Positions 27,123-37,459 of a DNA stretch of 64,000 nt are shown piece after piece. The notes beneath the pieces are model-generated. The model made no database searches and was not told where the DNA came from. It saw only the letters and a list, made by a program, of their open reading frames with translations. The stretch covers positions 558,001-622,000 of the forward strand of contig PBIN01000015.1 in the NCBI GenBank assembly GCA_002720855.1. The letters run 5' to 3'. Every line of letters begins with the position of its first letter. The first letter of the stretch is position 1. The position numbers and the translations under genes are program-made. The DNA comes from Rhodospirillaceae bacterium (GTDB lineage Bacteria; Pseudomonadota; Alphaproteobacteria; MPNO01; UBA2964).

Positions 27123-28347
27123 TCAGAAGTTGAATGTTCGGAAAGACCGAAGCAACGGAGCAATCTTAGTTGGACCGTTGCCCCCTCCAACCATTGGCCA
27201 AAGTATATCTTTTGAAATGTTGCGCGATGAATTCTCCGCCCGCTCTTTGCCTTATTGGTTATTGGACATAAGCGGTGGCGCAACCAGCCGACGCGACGGA
27301 AGTTTCTCTTTGGGAAGGGTCATCGCTCTTATGGCTTCTTTATGCAGAGTCACGATTTTACCCTTCCTGCGAGATCGAAATTTTTATTTAACCATCGCGC
27401 AATCATGGAATGGGTTTCTTCGTGATTTGTGGTTTATTGCCTTGGCTAAAATCGGAAGGCATCGCATTGTCCTACATCTTAAAGGAGGCAGCTACGATAA
27501 TTTTTACGATAGTTTGGGAAACTTCCGAAAGGCAATTGTTCGAAAAACTCTAAGTTGTGCGGATTGCATTATCGTATTGGGTGACAGGCTCGCCCCAATG
27601 TTCGATTTCGTCCCTGACAGTGCCGAAAAAATTATTGTCGTTTCAAACGGTTGCCCACTGCCCCTGGAAGCGCTTCCGAAAAATTCGAAACATTTACCCA
27701 GTGCAGACAGTAATGAGCCCATCAATATTTTATATTTGTCAAACCTTATCGATTCTAAGGGATATCGTGATTTGTTGCAGGCGATTGCAATTCTAAAACA
27801 CGTACATAAGTTAAATATCCGCTGCCGTTTCTGTGGACAGTTTCTCATAGCGTCTGATACGCAACTATTTCACAATTCAGATGAAGCCGAAGCTGATTTT
27901 AAGACCCAATCAAAGTCATTAGATATCGAAGATGTCGTAACCTGGGATGGTGTCGTCACTGGAGAGAGGAAAATCGAAGCCCTGAAAGAAGCGCACTTTA
28001 TGGTACTGCCAACCCAATACAATAATGAAGGTCAGCCGGTTGCAATTATTGAAGCAATGGCCATGGGCGCCGTTGTCGTCGGAAGTCGATGGCGTACAAT
28101 TCCAGATATGTTGGATGAAGGCCGAGCGGGGATTCTAGTTGACTCTAGTTCACCATTGCAAATTGTAGACGCCATTACGGACGCTACGGCCGATCCGGAA
28201 GCATACAACAATATAAGTCAGGCAGGCATAAAACATTGCCAAGTTCGATACAGTCGAGAGAAACATTTAGACGAGTTAATCGCAGCAATAAATGCCGATT
28301 CCGTATTCGCCGCCGAAGGTGTCGAAAATCGGCTTGAAAGCGCGTAA
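27115..28347 (+). CDS. GT4 glycosyltransferase
   Basis: A 410-residue GT-B protein. GPLPPPTIGQSISFEML at the N-terminus contains the glycine-rich acceptor-domain loop; INILYLSNLIDSKGYRDLL opens the donor domain; LPTQYNNEGQPVAIIEAMAMG carries the catalytic EGQPxxIIEA motif. ATG 27115 overlaps the methyltransferase by 8 bp. Specificity unknown. Confidence 0.87.
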   Translation: MLDQKLNVRKDRSNGAILVGPLPPPTIGQSISFEMLRDEFSARSLPYWLLDISGGATSRRDGSFSLGRVIALMASLCRVTILPFLRDRNFYLTIAQSWNGFLRDLWFIALAKIGRHRIVLHLKGGSYDNFYDSLGNFRKAIVRKTLSCADCIIVLGDRLAPMFDFVPDSAEKIIVVSNGCPLPLEALPKNSKHLPSADSNEPINILYLSNLIDSKGYRDLLQAIAILKHVHKLNIRCRFCGQFLIASDTQLFHNSDEAEADFKTQSKSLDIEDVVTWDGVVTGERKIEALKEAHFMVLPTQYNNEGQPVAIIEAMAMGAVVVGSRWRTIPDMLDEGRAGILVDSSSPLQIVDAITDATADPEAYNNISQAGIKHCQVRYSREKHLDELIAAINADSVFAAEGVENRLESA

Positions 28348-28366
28348 CTATTATCGGATCAAGATT

Positions 28367-29491
28367 TTGAAAGTTCTAGTCAATGCCCTTTCCGCGAGAC
28401 GGGGTGGTATCGTTACGTATACTCAGAATCTAGCTCGCTCAATGGCAAACCTTCCGGTTGACGCCACCATTGTCGGCCCACCCGAACTGGCCCAAGGTCA
28501 AAAAACTATTGTAACGAGGGATGTGGGGCAATTCTCCCCATTGAAACGCATCGTGTGGGAACAAACATCCTGGCGCAAATACGTTAAGTCCTTCAATCCC
28601 GATATTCTTTTTTCGTCTGCAAACTTCGCTCTCTATTATAGCCCCGTTCCGCAGCTTCTTCTGATGCGCGAGGGTGGATTGTTTAATCCGTTCTACCTTA
28701 GAAACGTGTTTCCGTTCTTGGGAAGCAGAATTAAATTGCAGACCCGTATTCGCCGGAATTTTATGTTCCGGTCAATGCGCGCCGCATCAACCATAATGTT
28801 TCCATCCGAAACGCTTCGCAACTGGGTCGCTTCCTGGGTCCCCGATATAGCAAACAGGTTTGTCGTCAATTCTTATGGAATCGATCACGGTCATTTCGAA
28901 ACAAGCAAGGAAATTATTGCGCCGAAAAAAGATTCAGTGAAGCTATTATATGTTTCTGTTTATTACCCACACAAAGACCCCGCGACTTTGTCTGACGCTG
29001 TTCTACAGCTCAGCCAAAGAGGTATAGATGCTCATGCCCGCATTACAATGGCCAGTAATGAATTTCACCCCTGGCCATCGGGGGTCAACGATCTTGCAAA
29101 ATTGCAGTCAGCGGAAGCGAACGGTCAAGCGGAACTCGGATCAATCGTTTATAAGGACCTGCCAAGCGCCTACCACGATGCCGACATTTTTGTGTTTCCA
29201 TCAATATCGGAAACCTTCGGATTTCCATTGGTAGAAGCAATGGCAGCAAAATTGCCGGTAATCGCAGCAGATACTTTAATCAATCAAGAAATCTGCGGCC
29301 CGACCGCTCTCTACTACAACCCCTCTGACGCCGCGTCGTTGGCCAATCGCGTTGAGGAGCTATTGACTCGCCCAGGCCTCTATAACTGGATGGCAGAAAA
29401 TGGCGAGAAGCGTGTGAAAGAACGGTTTAGCTGGCAAGGACATGCCGATCGATTGATTTCTATTATGGAAAAAACCGCCAGGACAGGCTGA
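28367..29491 (+). CDS. GT4 glycosyltransferase
   Basis: A GT-B protein with LVNALSARRGGIVTYTQNLA at the N-terminus, LLYVSVYYPHKDPATL opening the donor domain, and FVFPSISETFGFPLVEAMA as the SExFGxPxxEAMA donor motif. The frame is open from ATG 28292, but that would overlap the preceding gene by 56 bp and add 25 residues unlike the family's start; TTG 28367 gives MKVLVNALS, the usual beginning, so I use it (374 residues). Confidence 0.82.
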   Translation: MKVLVNALSARRGGIVTYTQNLARSMANLPVDATIVGPPELAQGQKTIVTRDVGQFSPLKRIVWEQTSWRKYVKSFNPDILFSSANFALYYSPVPQLLLMREGGLFNPFYLRNVFPFLGSRIKLQTRIRRNFMFRSMRAASTIMFPSETLRNWVASWVPDIANRFVVNSYGIDHGHFETSKEIIAPKKDSVKLLYVSVYYPHKDPATLSDAVLQLSQRGIDAHARITMASNEFHPWPSGVNDLAKLQSAEANGQAELGSIVYKDLPSAYHDADIFVFPSISETFGFPLVEAMAAKLPVIAADTLINQEICGPTALYYNPSDAASLANRVEELLTRPGLYNWMAENGEKRVKERFSWQGHADRLISIMEKTARTG

Positions 29492-29555
29492 GAAAACTGT
29501 TTCTCTGATGTTTCTCATTTCTCCCGTTATCTAAATTCGCAGCGTCAAAAATATA

Positions 29556-30944
29556 ATGATACTCGTTAGTGCCTGCATTTGGGGTGTGGCCGTTTTGGCC
29601 TGTATCTGGACCGCTACTGAGTATATCTGGGCATTGCGATTGCTCATTTTAGGCCTTGCTTTGGGCACATCTATAAATCTCTTTCGCTCCCGTTGCGAGT
29701 TAGTTTTTTTAACCCCCGGATACTTATTGGGTTTTATCACGCTTATATTTTACGGAGTGGCTCCCGCCCTTTACTTGTCACTCCTGCCCAACTCTTTGCC
29801 TTATATCATGTTCCAAGGAGGAGAAACTCACAATCTAACAAAAGGATATGTGAACAGTCTGGGTGAATTATTCATTCTTCAATTTTCTGCAATGTGTTTC
29901 TTAGTAACCAATTTCATTTCCCAAATTCATAGAGACCGCATCATCAAATTTGGGCAATCCATCAAAATCGAATTAGCGCCCAATATCTGGAAAATTGCCA
30001 TCGCTTTAACAATTCTTTTCACCTGTGCGTACGCGGGAACTCGGTTACCATCGACACAACATCTATTTTCGAATTTGATTGGTCAGGAGTTTCATCATGC
30101 TTTGACACCTTCGCTATCAATAAGCCTGGTATTCCTCGCATTCAGTGCTTTAAACCAACCGACACGCATTCAAGCTATTTTGTTTACGGTTTTTGCGGCT
30201 TGTTTAGGGACGATGGTCGCCATAGACCTCGCCGCAACACCGACGCTTATTGCCCTTTCAGGAGTATTGTTATTTTTCGTTTTACGCCGATACGCCTTTA
30301 AAAGATTCGCAGCGATGGCACTTGTTTCCATCGCCATCGCGGTTTCTGCTGTCGCGATTTCTGCGATTAAAGGCCGCCCAATCCATGTGGATCAAACAAA
30401 ATTCCCCATTGTCGAGTATGGGCTTGCGAAGCTAACCTCCAAGTTCGTTTTGCGGCAAGGAGTGTCTGGGTTCTGCCTCAACAATATTATTGTCCATGAT
30501 TTAGGGCCAAAAGATCAAAGCCCACTATATTTTTTGAGCGCTATTGTGCCGCGATTTATATGGCCCGAAAAGCCGATTTTGTCCCTCGGATCCCAATTTG
30601 CTGAAAGCTATTGTCACCAGGGCCAAGCCTACAGATTAAAACATAGCGAATCGATTACGTTGCTCGGGGAACCGTTAATTAGAAGCAGTATTTTCGGTTT
30701 GCTCACTGCGCAGTTAGCCGTTTTTCTTATTTGTTATATGGTCGCATTTGGCGGCCTATCGGGTAACGTAATAAACCTTTTGGTTTTGACGGCACTCCTG
30801 CCGTGGTTAATCCCATTCGAACAGCACTTCGCTCAATACATTGGCAATATTTTCAAAAGCGCTCTGGTGATTTTACCATTTGCGGGCGTTCTATATTTAT
30901 GCCGATTCCACATATGGTCCCAAAGGGACCATAGAAGTCTATAA
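29556..30944 (+). CDS. Wzy-like O-antigen/capsule polymerase (multi-span membrane protein)
   Basis: A 462-residue, very hydrophobic protein with roughly ten to twelve predicted membrane helices (for example residues ~2-18, 24-40, 51-70, 145-165, 215-245 and 395-450) and a large hydrophilic loop around residues 270-375 containing RFIWPEKPIL. That topology, position inside the glycosyltransferase run and lack of transporter motifs fit a Wzy polymerase, a family with poor sequence conservation. A Wzx flippase would show a different repeat pattern; I consider it less likely. Confidence 0.65.
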   Translation: MILVSACIWGVAVLACIWTATEYIWALRLLILGLALGTSINLFRSRCELVFLTPGYLLGFITLIFYGVAPALYLSLLPNSLPYIMFQGGETHNLTKGYVNSLGELFILQFSAMCFLVTNFISQIHRDRIIKFGQSIKIELAPNIWKIAIALTILFTCAYAGTRLPSTQHLFSNLIGQEFHHALTPSLSISLVFLAFSALNQPTRIQAILFTVFAACLGTMVAIDLAATPTLIALSGVLLFFVLRRYAFKRFAAMALVSIAIAVSAVAISAIKGRPIHVDQTKFPIVEYGLAKLTSKFVLRQGVSGFCLNNIIVHDLGPKDQSPLYFLSAIVPRFIWPEKPILSLGSQFAESYCHQGQAYRLKHSESITLLGEPLIRSSIFGLLTAQLAVFLICYMVAFGGLSGNVINLLVLTALLPWLIPFEQHFAQYIGNIFKSALVILPFAGVLYLCRFHIWSQRDHRSL

Positions 30945-30954
30945 GCGAGTTCTT

Positions 30955-32226
30955 TTGAAAATTCTCTTTTTAACAGAGAACTTTCCGCCCGAAACAAATG
31001 CGGCAGCAACACGGGTTTTCGAGCGCGCATGTTACTGGGTGCGGGAGGGTCACGATGTTACCGTAATCACGCAAGCGCCTAATTTTCCATTCGGGAAATT
31101 GTATGACGGATATCGCAACAGCTGGCGGCAGATCGAAACGATAGAAGGTATACGTATCGTTCGGGTCAAAACCTATATCTCAGCGAATGAAGGGGTGGCC
31201 CTCCGAACCCTCGATTTTATAAGTTATATGGTTATGGCTGTATTTTTCGGTCTGTTTGAGCGCAAACCCGATATCGTCGTTTCTACATCACCGCAATTCT
31301 TTGCCGCAGTTGGCGGCTGGCTTATTAGCGCCTTTCGACGGATACCATTTGTTTTTGAACTCGGTGACCTGTGGCCGGCGTCAATCGTTGCCGTCGGTGC
31401 GATGAAACCCAGCTTCGCCATGCGCATGGTCGAAAAGCTTGAGCTGTTCCTGTACAGGCGTTCAGCGGTTGTCGTTGCTCTAACGAATGCTTTCAAAAAA
31501 AATCTCATCGAAAGGGGAATCGACGGAAACAAAATCGCGGTCGTCATTAACGGTGTCGATCTTCCCCGCTACGCACCGCAGGAACGGGATGCCGATCTCG
31601 CAGAAGAATGGGCGTTGGAGGATAAATTCGTTATCGGATATGTCGGTACTCACGGAATGGCACACGGCCTGGAGAACGTTCTGGAGGTAGCCGCACAGGT
31701 TTCTGACCGTACAAATTTAGTATTTATGTTTGCCGGCCCTGGCGCGGTACGTGAACAGCTCATTCAGGAAGCAAAAGAGCGTAATCTAAAAAACGTGATT
31801 TTTGTTCCACCCAAACCAAAAGACCAAATGCCAGCTGTCTGGAGCCTGTGCGATGTCGCTTTGGTTCATCTGAAGGATACGCAGGTATTTGCCGAAGTTA
31901 TTCCCTCCAAGATATTCGAGGCGATGGGTATGGGCTTGCCGATTTTAATTGCTGCGCCGCAAGGAGAGGCGACCGACATTATCCAAAAAGATAAAGTCGG
32001 TCTTGTCGTCCCACCCGAAAACCCCGAGGCACTCGCGAACGCAGCGTTACAGTTTTGCGATGATGAAGCCTTTAGAACGGAAGCCGCCAGAAATTCATAT
32101 GCCGCCGCACCAAAACACAGCCGCGCCTTTCAAGCGGAAGCGATGATGGCGGCCCTCATAGCGGCAATCGAGAACAAAGGCGATGAGGCAGCAGCACGTG
32201 TCGCTCAGGTTGAGGCCCCATCCTGA
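30955..32226 (+). CDS. WbuB-like GT4 glycosyltransferase
   Basis: A GT-B protein close to the WbuB family: ILFLTENFPPETNAAATRVF at the start, TQAPNFPFGKLYDGYRN, ELGDLWPASI, then IGYVGTHGMAHGLENVLEVA, and VIPSKIFEAMGMGLPI as donor motif. The frame is open from ATG 30880, overlapping the polymerase gene by 65 bp, but the family begins at MKILFLTE, so TTG 30955, 10 bp after the polymerase stop, is chosen (423 residues). WbuB enzymes often transfer L-FucNAc or related sugars, a hint only. Confidence 0.85.
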   Translation: MKILFLTENFPPETNAAATRVFERACYWVREGHDVTVITQAPNFPFGKLYDGYRNSWRQIETIEGIRIVRVKTYISANEGVALRTLDFISYMVMAVFFGLFERKPDIVVSTSPQFFAAVGGWLISAFRRIPFVFELGDLWPASIVAVGAMKPSFAMRMVEKLELFLYRRSAVVVALTNAFKKNLIERGIDGNKIAVVINGVDLPRYAPQERDADLAEEWALEDKFVIGYVGTHGMAHGLENVLEVAAQVSDRTNLVFMFAGPGAVREQLIQEAKERNLKNVIFVPPKPKDQMPAVWSLCDVALVHLKDTQVFAEVIPSKIFEAMGMGLPILIAAPQGEATDIIQKDKVGLVVPPENPEALANAALQFCDDEAFRTEAARNSYAAAPKHSRAFQAEAMMAALIAAIENKGDEAAARVAQVEAPS

Positions 32227-33182
32227 GCAATATTCTTGTAACGGGTGGAAGCGGTTTCATTGGTCAGGAACTTTGCAGAGCGCTGGCAAATGTAGGTTAC
32301 ACGCCAGTCATTACAAGCCGGTCTGCCCAAACAACCTCCTATGCATCCGAATGCCGACTTATCGAAGATATCACCAATACCGACGCCTTATGTGCCGCAA
32401 TGAAAGATATCGAGGTGGTAATTCATTTAGCGGCCCGCGCCCATGTAATGAGTGATCAATCTTCCGACCCGCTGAGCGATTATAGAAGAGTAAATGTGGA
32501 TGGTACGGTTGCGATCGCCAACGCCGCTCGCCAATCCGGTATCAAACGGTTGATCTTTCTAAGTTCCATCAAGGTGAATGGCGAAAGGACTTCGGAGAAG
32601 CCTTACACTGCTCATGATACCCCCGCACCCGAGGACCCTTATGGAATTTCAAAATCAGAAGCAGAATCCAGATTAATAGAGGTTTCGAAAGACAGCGAGT
32701 TGGAAACCGTTATAGTGCGAACACCGCTCGTCTACGGTGCTGGTGTCCGCGCCAATTTTCTTTCCCTGATGTCGATCGCTGATAGCGGTCTGCCTCTACC
32801 GTTTGGTGCCATCAACAAAAATCGCCGGAGTCTCATCTATATTGAGAACCTTGTTGATCTGCTCATAAAAACCGTTAGCCATCCATCCGCAAATGGCCAG
32901 ACATTGTTGGTGTGCGATGGTGAAGATCTCTCGACGACATCGCTTGTTGAGAACCTGCGTACATCATTGGGAAGGAAACGACGCCTAGTACCAATTCCCC
33001 CTGCGATCATACGTGCATCTTTGTCATCCATAGGAAAGAGCGGTATGGCTGATCGTCTATTGGGCTCACTCGTGATAGACGATACTGCGACCCGCGAACT
33101 CTTAAAATGGCAACCGCCATTCACGATAGCGGAAGGTTTAAGGCGAACTGCCGATTGGTACCGGGCCTCCAATGCTCAATGA
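32223..33182 (+). CDS. WbpV/WbpK-like SDR epimerase or reductase with apparent CTG start
   Basis: An extended short-chain dehydrogenase, about 319 residues. The frame reads LVTGGSGFIGQELCRAL immediately after 32223, the NAD-binding TGGxGFIG loop that any functional member needs, so the internal ATG at 32400 cannot be the real start. In that frame a TGA lies at 32211-32213 and the only plausible starts are ATC 32220 or CTG 32223; CTG overlaps the preceding TGA as CTGA, like the NTGA junctions elsewhere in the cluster. SSIKVNGE holds the catalytic Ser region and DPYGISKSEAE the YxxxK pair. Relatives act as UDP-GlcNAc 4-epimerase or reduce the WbpM product. Confidence 0.8.
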   Translation: MSNILVTGGSGFIGQELCRALANVGYTPVITSRSAQTTSYASECRLIEDITNTDALCAAMKDIEVVIHLAARAHVMSDQSSDPLSDYRRVNVDGTVAIANAARQSGIKRLIFLSSIKVNGERTSEKPYTAHDTPAPEDPYGISKSEAESRLIEVSKDSELETVIVRTPLVYGAGVRANFLSLMSIADSGLPLPFGAINKNRRSLIYIENLVDLLIKTVSHPSANGQTLLVCDGEDLSTTSLVENLRTSLGRKRRLVPIPPAIIRASLSSIGKSGMADRLLGSLVIDDTATRELLKWQPPFTIAEGLRRTADWYRASNAQ

Positions 33183-33314
33183 GGCAATCGGGAATGCGCA
33201 TTTACAGCACACGTTTCTAACACCCGATTCGTGACAACTACTTTTTGGACAGGCGCCCTGTGGTAAACTGCGTTAACTTTCGTTATAGGTCTCGCGAACC
33301 GTTGCTGGAACCTC

Positions 33315-35219
33315 ATGAGTAAACTACGTCAAAAAATTGCATTTGGTCATGATCTCATCATGGCCTTTTTGTCATTGCCCATCGCGATGTTTCTCCGGAT
33401 GGGCCGGGACATGTTCATATATGATGCCGATTTCGTTGTATTCGCTGCATTGGTCTTTGCCGCTGTAGCCGGTACATGTTTCTGGATTTTAAATTTATAT
33501 GGCGGTATTTGGCGCTACGCCTCATTGAACGATTTGATGGCCATCATGAAGGCCGTCACCTTGGCCATCCTGGTTTTCGTACCGCTGATGTTTATGCTCA
33601 ACCGGCTCGAGTGGATTCCGCGCTCGACACCAATGATCAATTGGCTCGTTCTCATAATGCTTTTGGGCGCGCCTAGGTTTATTTATCGTCAGTTTAAGGA
33701 CCGACGAGCAGGCAACAAAGCCCGAAGACAAGAATCGTCTCAAAAAGTGCCGGTTCTGTTAGTCGGCGCAGCCGACGGCGCAGAATTGTTTATTCGGGCA
33801 ATCGATAGAAACCCGTCCGCTGCCTATAAAATCGTGGGGATCGTCGGCGAAAATACCGGTCGCGTCGGACGGAGCATTCGCGGAATACATGTTCTGGGCA
33901 CAATCGACGACGTGCCTTCCGTTTGCAAAAAACTTACGAGTGACGGACAAAACCCCCAACGCATCATCGTTACCAAAGACGATATCGAAAAATCGTCGAT
34001 GCAAAAACTGATCGCACATGCAGACGAGCTGGGTGTTTCTCTGGCAAGAATGCCACGCCTTACCGATTTCCAAAGTAACGTCGAAGAAAATACGCCGGTT
34101 CGCCCCATCGCGATCGAAGATGTACTGGGAAGAGCCCAGCAAGTATTAGACCGGGCGAGTATGCAGGCTTTAGTTAAAGACCGGCGGGTTCTCATCACGG
34201 GAGCGGGCGGCACAATCGGTGGAGAGCTTTCCCGGCAGATTGCGGAATTTGGGCCATCCCACCTCTGTCTTTTAGAGTCTTCGGAATACGCGTTATACGC
34301 CATCGATCTGGAGATCAAAGAATCCTATCCTAACCTGCCACGTAATTCCGTGATCGCGGATGTTCGAACGAGAGCGCGCATGAACCGGATATTTAAAGAC
34401 GAGGCACCCGACTTGGTCTTTCATGCAGCAGCGTTAAAACATGTTCCGATCGTTGAAGATCATCCATCTGAGGGGATACTGACTAATATCGATGGAACCC
34501 GGATTATCGCCGATTGCTGTCGTGAGACGGGGGTCAGTGCAATGGTTTTAATCTCCACGGACAAGGCGGTTAATCCAACCAATATAATGGGCGCGACAAA
34601 GAGAATTGCTGAAACCTATTGCCAGGCATTAGATTTGGAAGAATCAACAAAAACACGATTCGTTACTGTGCGTTTCGGCAACGTTTTGGGTTCAACTGGT
34701 TCCGTCGTCCCGCTATTTCAGCGGCAACTGGCAAATGGCGGGCCGCTCACCGTTACCCATCCGGATATGAAGCGGTATTTCATGACCGTTAGAGAGGCCG
34801 TGGAACTCGTTCTGGAAGCAACCGTCCTCGGAGAGAAAAAGGAAAGTGCTTCAGGGCGTGTCTATGTTCTTGATATGGGCGAGCCGGTGAAAATCGCCGA
34901 TCTCGCACGTCAAATGATCCTTCTGGCCGGGCTTCAGCCAGATCAGGATATCAAAATTGAATTCACTGGCCCGCGGCCAGGCGAAAAACTCTTTGAAGAG
35001 ATTCTTCATGACTCAGAACCACCTGAGGGCACCGATTACGACGGTATTTTGCTTGCCGCTCCCCGGACCATCGATCTCACCACTTTATCCAAACAAATTG
35101 ATGAGATCGTTGAGGCCGCGAAAGCTGGTCATTCCGACGAAATATTTTCACTTATACGGGCTTACGTACCCGAATTTCAGCCAGAAGCGGGTGGCCCGAT
35201 AAGAGCCGTCGCCTCCTAA
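33315..35219 (+). CDS. WbpM/CapD-type membrane nucleoside-diphosphate-sugar 4,6-dehydratase
   Basis: The 634-residue protein has four N-terminal membrane helices (residues ~10-130), a CoA-binding-like Rossmann domain ([16 protein letters not shown], ~148-270), and a C-terminal SDR dehydratase with [30 protein letters not shown] and [17 protein letters not shown]. The position of Met (STDKA...NIMGATKR) rather than Tyr in the catalytic motif is typical of the WbpM/CapD group, UDP-GlcNAc 4,6-dehydratases that start FucNAc/QuiNAc synthesis. It follows the SDR gene after 132 bp and closes the glycan locus; purH follows. Confidence 0.9.
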   Translation: MSKLRQKIAFGHDLIMAFLSLPIAMFLRMGRDMFIYDADFVVFAALVFAAVAGTCFWILNLYGGIWRYASLNDLMAIMKAVTLAILVFVPLMFMLNRLEWIPRSTPMINWLVLIMLLGAPRFIYRQFKDRRAGNKARRQESSQKVPVLLVGAADGAELFIRAIDRNPSAAYKIVGIVGENTGRVGRSIRGIHVLGTIDDVPSVCKKLTSDGQNPQRIIVTKDDIEKSSMQKLIAHADELGVSLARMPRLTDFQSNVEENTPVRPIAIEDVLGRAQQVLDRASMQALVKDRRVLITGAGGTIGGELSRQIAEFGPSHLCLLESSEYALYAIDLEIKESYPNLPRNSVIADVRTRARMNRIFKDEAPDLVFHAAALKHVPIVEDHPSEGILTNIDGTRIIADCCRETGVSAMVLISTDKAVNPTNIMGATKRIAETYCQALDLEESTKTRFVTVRFGNVLGSTGSVVPLFQRQLANGGPLTVTHPDMKRYFMTVREAVELVLEATVLGEKKESASGRVYVLDMGEPVKIADLARQMILLAGLQPDQDIKIEFTGPRPGEKLFEEILHDSEPPEGTDYDGILLAAPRTIDLTTLSKQIDEIVEAAKAGHSDEIFSLIRAYVPEFQPEAGGPIRAVAS

Positions 35220-35238
35220 TAGACAATCAAAAAATCGA

Positions 35239-36825
35239 ATGACAGATTCTCAATCAAGCAGAATTACCCGAGCTTTGATATCGGTCTCGGACAAACAAAA
35301 CCTCGAAAAGCTCGGTAAGTTTTTATCGGAAAGTGGCGTCGAAATCCTATCGACCGGTGGATCTGCCAAAGCGCTATCCGATGCCGGTATACCTGTGAAA
35401 GAAGTTGGTGATCATACCGGTTTCCCGGAAATCATGAATGGACGGGTGAAAACACTTCATCCAAAAATCCATGGTGGAATTCTGGCACGTCGGAGCGATG
35501 AGACACATCTCGCTGCAATGCGGGACCATGACATCGCGCCGATCGATATGATCGTTGTCAATTTGTATCCCTTTGAGGAAACAGTTGCTGCGGGCGCGGA
35601 CTTCGAGACCTGTATCGAAAATATCGATATCGGCGGCCCATCATTGATCAGGGCAGCAGCAAAAAATCACGAGAGTATTACTGTTATCACGGACACCCTC
35701 GATTACGACGCGGTAATCGCCGAGATGAAAGAAAATGAAGGTGCGACGACACCGGAATTGCGCCGCCAACTCGCTGCAAGAGCTTATGCAAAAACTGCCG
35801 CTTACGATGCAGCGATCGCAGATTGGTTCGCCAAGCAAAATGGCGACGAATTTCCTCAACGTCATACGCTGGCAGGTAATCGTGCACAAATTATGCGATA
35901 TGGCGAGAATCCTCATCAGAGCGCTGCCTTTTATCGTACTGCAGATGACCGTCCTGGCGTCGCAACAGCATCCCAATTGCAGGGTAAGGAACTTAGCTAT
36001 AACAATTTGAATGATACGGATGCCGCTTTCGAGCTTGTTGCCGAATTCAGTGAGCCAGCGGTTGCGATAATCAAACATGCCAATCCCTGCGGCGTTGCGA
36101 TCGGCAATTCCCTGTCCGATGCCTACAACCGTGCGCTCAAATGCGATCCCGTCAGCGCGTTCGGTGGTATAATCGCCGTCAATCGGGAATTGGATGCAGA
36201 TGCGGCGAAGGAAATGGCCGAGCTTTTCCTTGAAGTAATCATCGCTCCTGAGGTGACAGATGCCGCAAAAGAGATTTTGGCAGCAAAAAAGAACCTTCGC
36301 GTCCTGGCAACAAACGGCATGCCGGCATCCGATGAGCCGGGCATGACGTTGAAAATGCTCGCAGGCGGGTATCTCCTGCAGAGCCGCGATGCAGCGCATG
36401 TTACAGCGGGAGACTTGAAGACCGTTACAAAGCGTGAGCCATCAGAACAAGAGCTGGCCGATTTGATATTTGCCTTTACCGTCTGCAAACACGTGAAATC
36501 CAATGCGATTGTTTATGCCAAGGACGGTGCAACGGTTGGGATTGGCGCGGGACAGATGAGCAGGGTCGACTCCTGCCGTATTGCCGCTCAAAAATCGGCG
36601 GACGCGGCAGAAGCGGCGGGTGAAGGGGATCCATTAGCCATCGGCTCTGTCGTCGCTTCCGACGCTTTCTTTCCTTTCGCTGACGGGTTGCTGACCGCCG
36701 CCGCCGCCGGTGCCACCGCTGTTATCCAGCCAGGTGGTTCGATCCGTGATGATGAAGTGATTGCGGCAGCCGACGACAATGACCTCGCGATGGTACTCAC
36801 TGGTATTCGCCATTTCCGGCACTAG
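35239..36825 (+). CDS. purH: Bifunctional AICAR formyltransferase/IMP cyclohydrolase
   Basis: Full-length (528 residues) PurH. The N-terminal MGS-like cyclohydrolase domain begins [18 protein letters not shown], with [11 protein letters not shown] and [20 protein letters not shown]. The C-terminal formyltransferase has [35 protein letters not shown] and the terminal [18 protein letters not shown]. It performs the last two steps of IMP synthesis in the cytosol. The gene begins 19 bp after the WbpM homologue, so read-through from the glycan operon is possible. Confidence 0.97.
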   Translation: MTDSQSSRITRALISVSDKQNLEKLGKFLSESGVEILSTGGSAKALSDAGIPVKEVGDHTGFPEIMNGRVKTLHPKIHGGILARRSDETHLAAMRDHDIAPIDMIVVNLYPFEETVAAGADFETCIENIDIGGPSLIRAAAKNHESITVITDTLDYDAVIAEMKENEGATTPELRRQLAARAYAKTAAYDAAIADWFAKQNGDEFPQRHTLAGNRAQIMRYGENPHQSAAFYRTADDRPGVATASQLQGKELSYNNLNDTDAAFELVAEFSEPAVAIIKHANPCGVAIGNSLSDAYNRALKCDPVSAFGGIIAVNRELDADAAKEMAELFLEVIIAPEVTDAAKEILAAKKNLRVLATNGMPASDEPGMTLKMLAGGYLLQSRDAAHVTAGDLKTVTKREPSEQELADLIFAFTVCKHVKSNAIVYAKDGATVGIGAGQMSRVDSCRIAAQKSADAAEAAGEGDPLAIGSVVASDAFFPFADGLLTAAAAGATAVIQPGGSIRDDEVIAAADDNDLAMVLTGIRHFRH

Positions 36826-36867
36826 AGCTATAGGATGGTGCCTAGAGCGGCATTAGCGGAGGCCAAT

Positions 36868-37398
36868 ATGACTTATACACTCGAAGAATTTTGCGCTGAC
36901 GCCCATAACGCAATGGAAAATGATTCTGGTAGCGCCGGCCGTGATGCGATTCGAGCGCATCTCGAAAAGCTCCTCGTCAATTCAGACTTTGTTCACGAAC
37001 ATCTATCTACGCAGAGTTCGGGGAAAACACTTCTCTACCATGACCAGGAGTTTGATTTTTACGTCATGGCCCACGGTACCGATGCGGGAAACCGCAAAGG
37101 CAAGCCGCATGATCATGGTGCTTCATGGGCTGTTTACGGACAGGCCACCGGAATGACCAATATGACAATCTGGCATCGTGTTGATGACGGCGACCAGCCT
37201 GGTCATGCCGAACTTGCTGAACACGAGACCTTCCCCTTAAAACCAGGCCATGCAGCACTGTTCGATACCGGCGTAATACATTCTACGGCACACCCGGAAC
37301 CAGCCCGTTGGGTGAGAGTCACGGGCACCGATCTCGATACTATCGAGCGCTACGCTTATGATCCGGGGCGTCAGGTCATGAAACGGATGACCCCGTAA
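36868..37398 (+). CDS. Cupin-fold protein of unknown substrate
   Basis: The product (~176 residues) has a cupin-like metal site: GKPHDHGASWAVYG with two His, followed by LKPGHAALFDTGVIHSTAH. This resembles the cysteine-dioxygenase-type cupins, but I cannot assign a substrate. ATG 36868 is chosen because GGAGG ends 5 bp upstream; the frame is open from ATG 36835, which would add 11 residues with no ribosome site. It lies 42 bp after purH on the same strand. Confidence 0.7.
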   Translation: MTYTLEEFCADAHNAMENDSGSAGRDAIRAHLEKLLVNSDFVHEHLSTQSSGKTLLYHDQEFDFYVMAHGTDAGNRKGKPHDHGASWAVYGQATGMTNMTIWHRVDDGDQPGHAELAEHETFPLKPGHAALFDTGVIHSTAHPEPARWVRVTGTDLDTIERYAYDPGRQVMKRMTP

Positions 37399-37459
37399 CG
37401 AGAAATATAACGATAAGCAAGCGAAAGTACTTTACAGGCGTAAGTTAAAGTGCCGTTCC

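Noticed and set aside
29495-29510. Short palindrome GAGAAA/TTTCTC before the polymerase gene
   Set aside because: Only 6 bp with a 4-base loop and no conserved context; likely chance.
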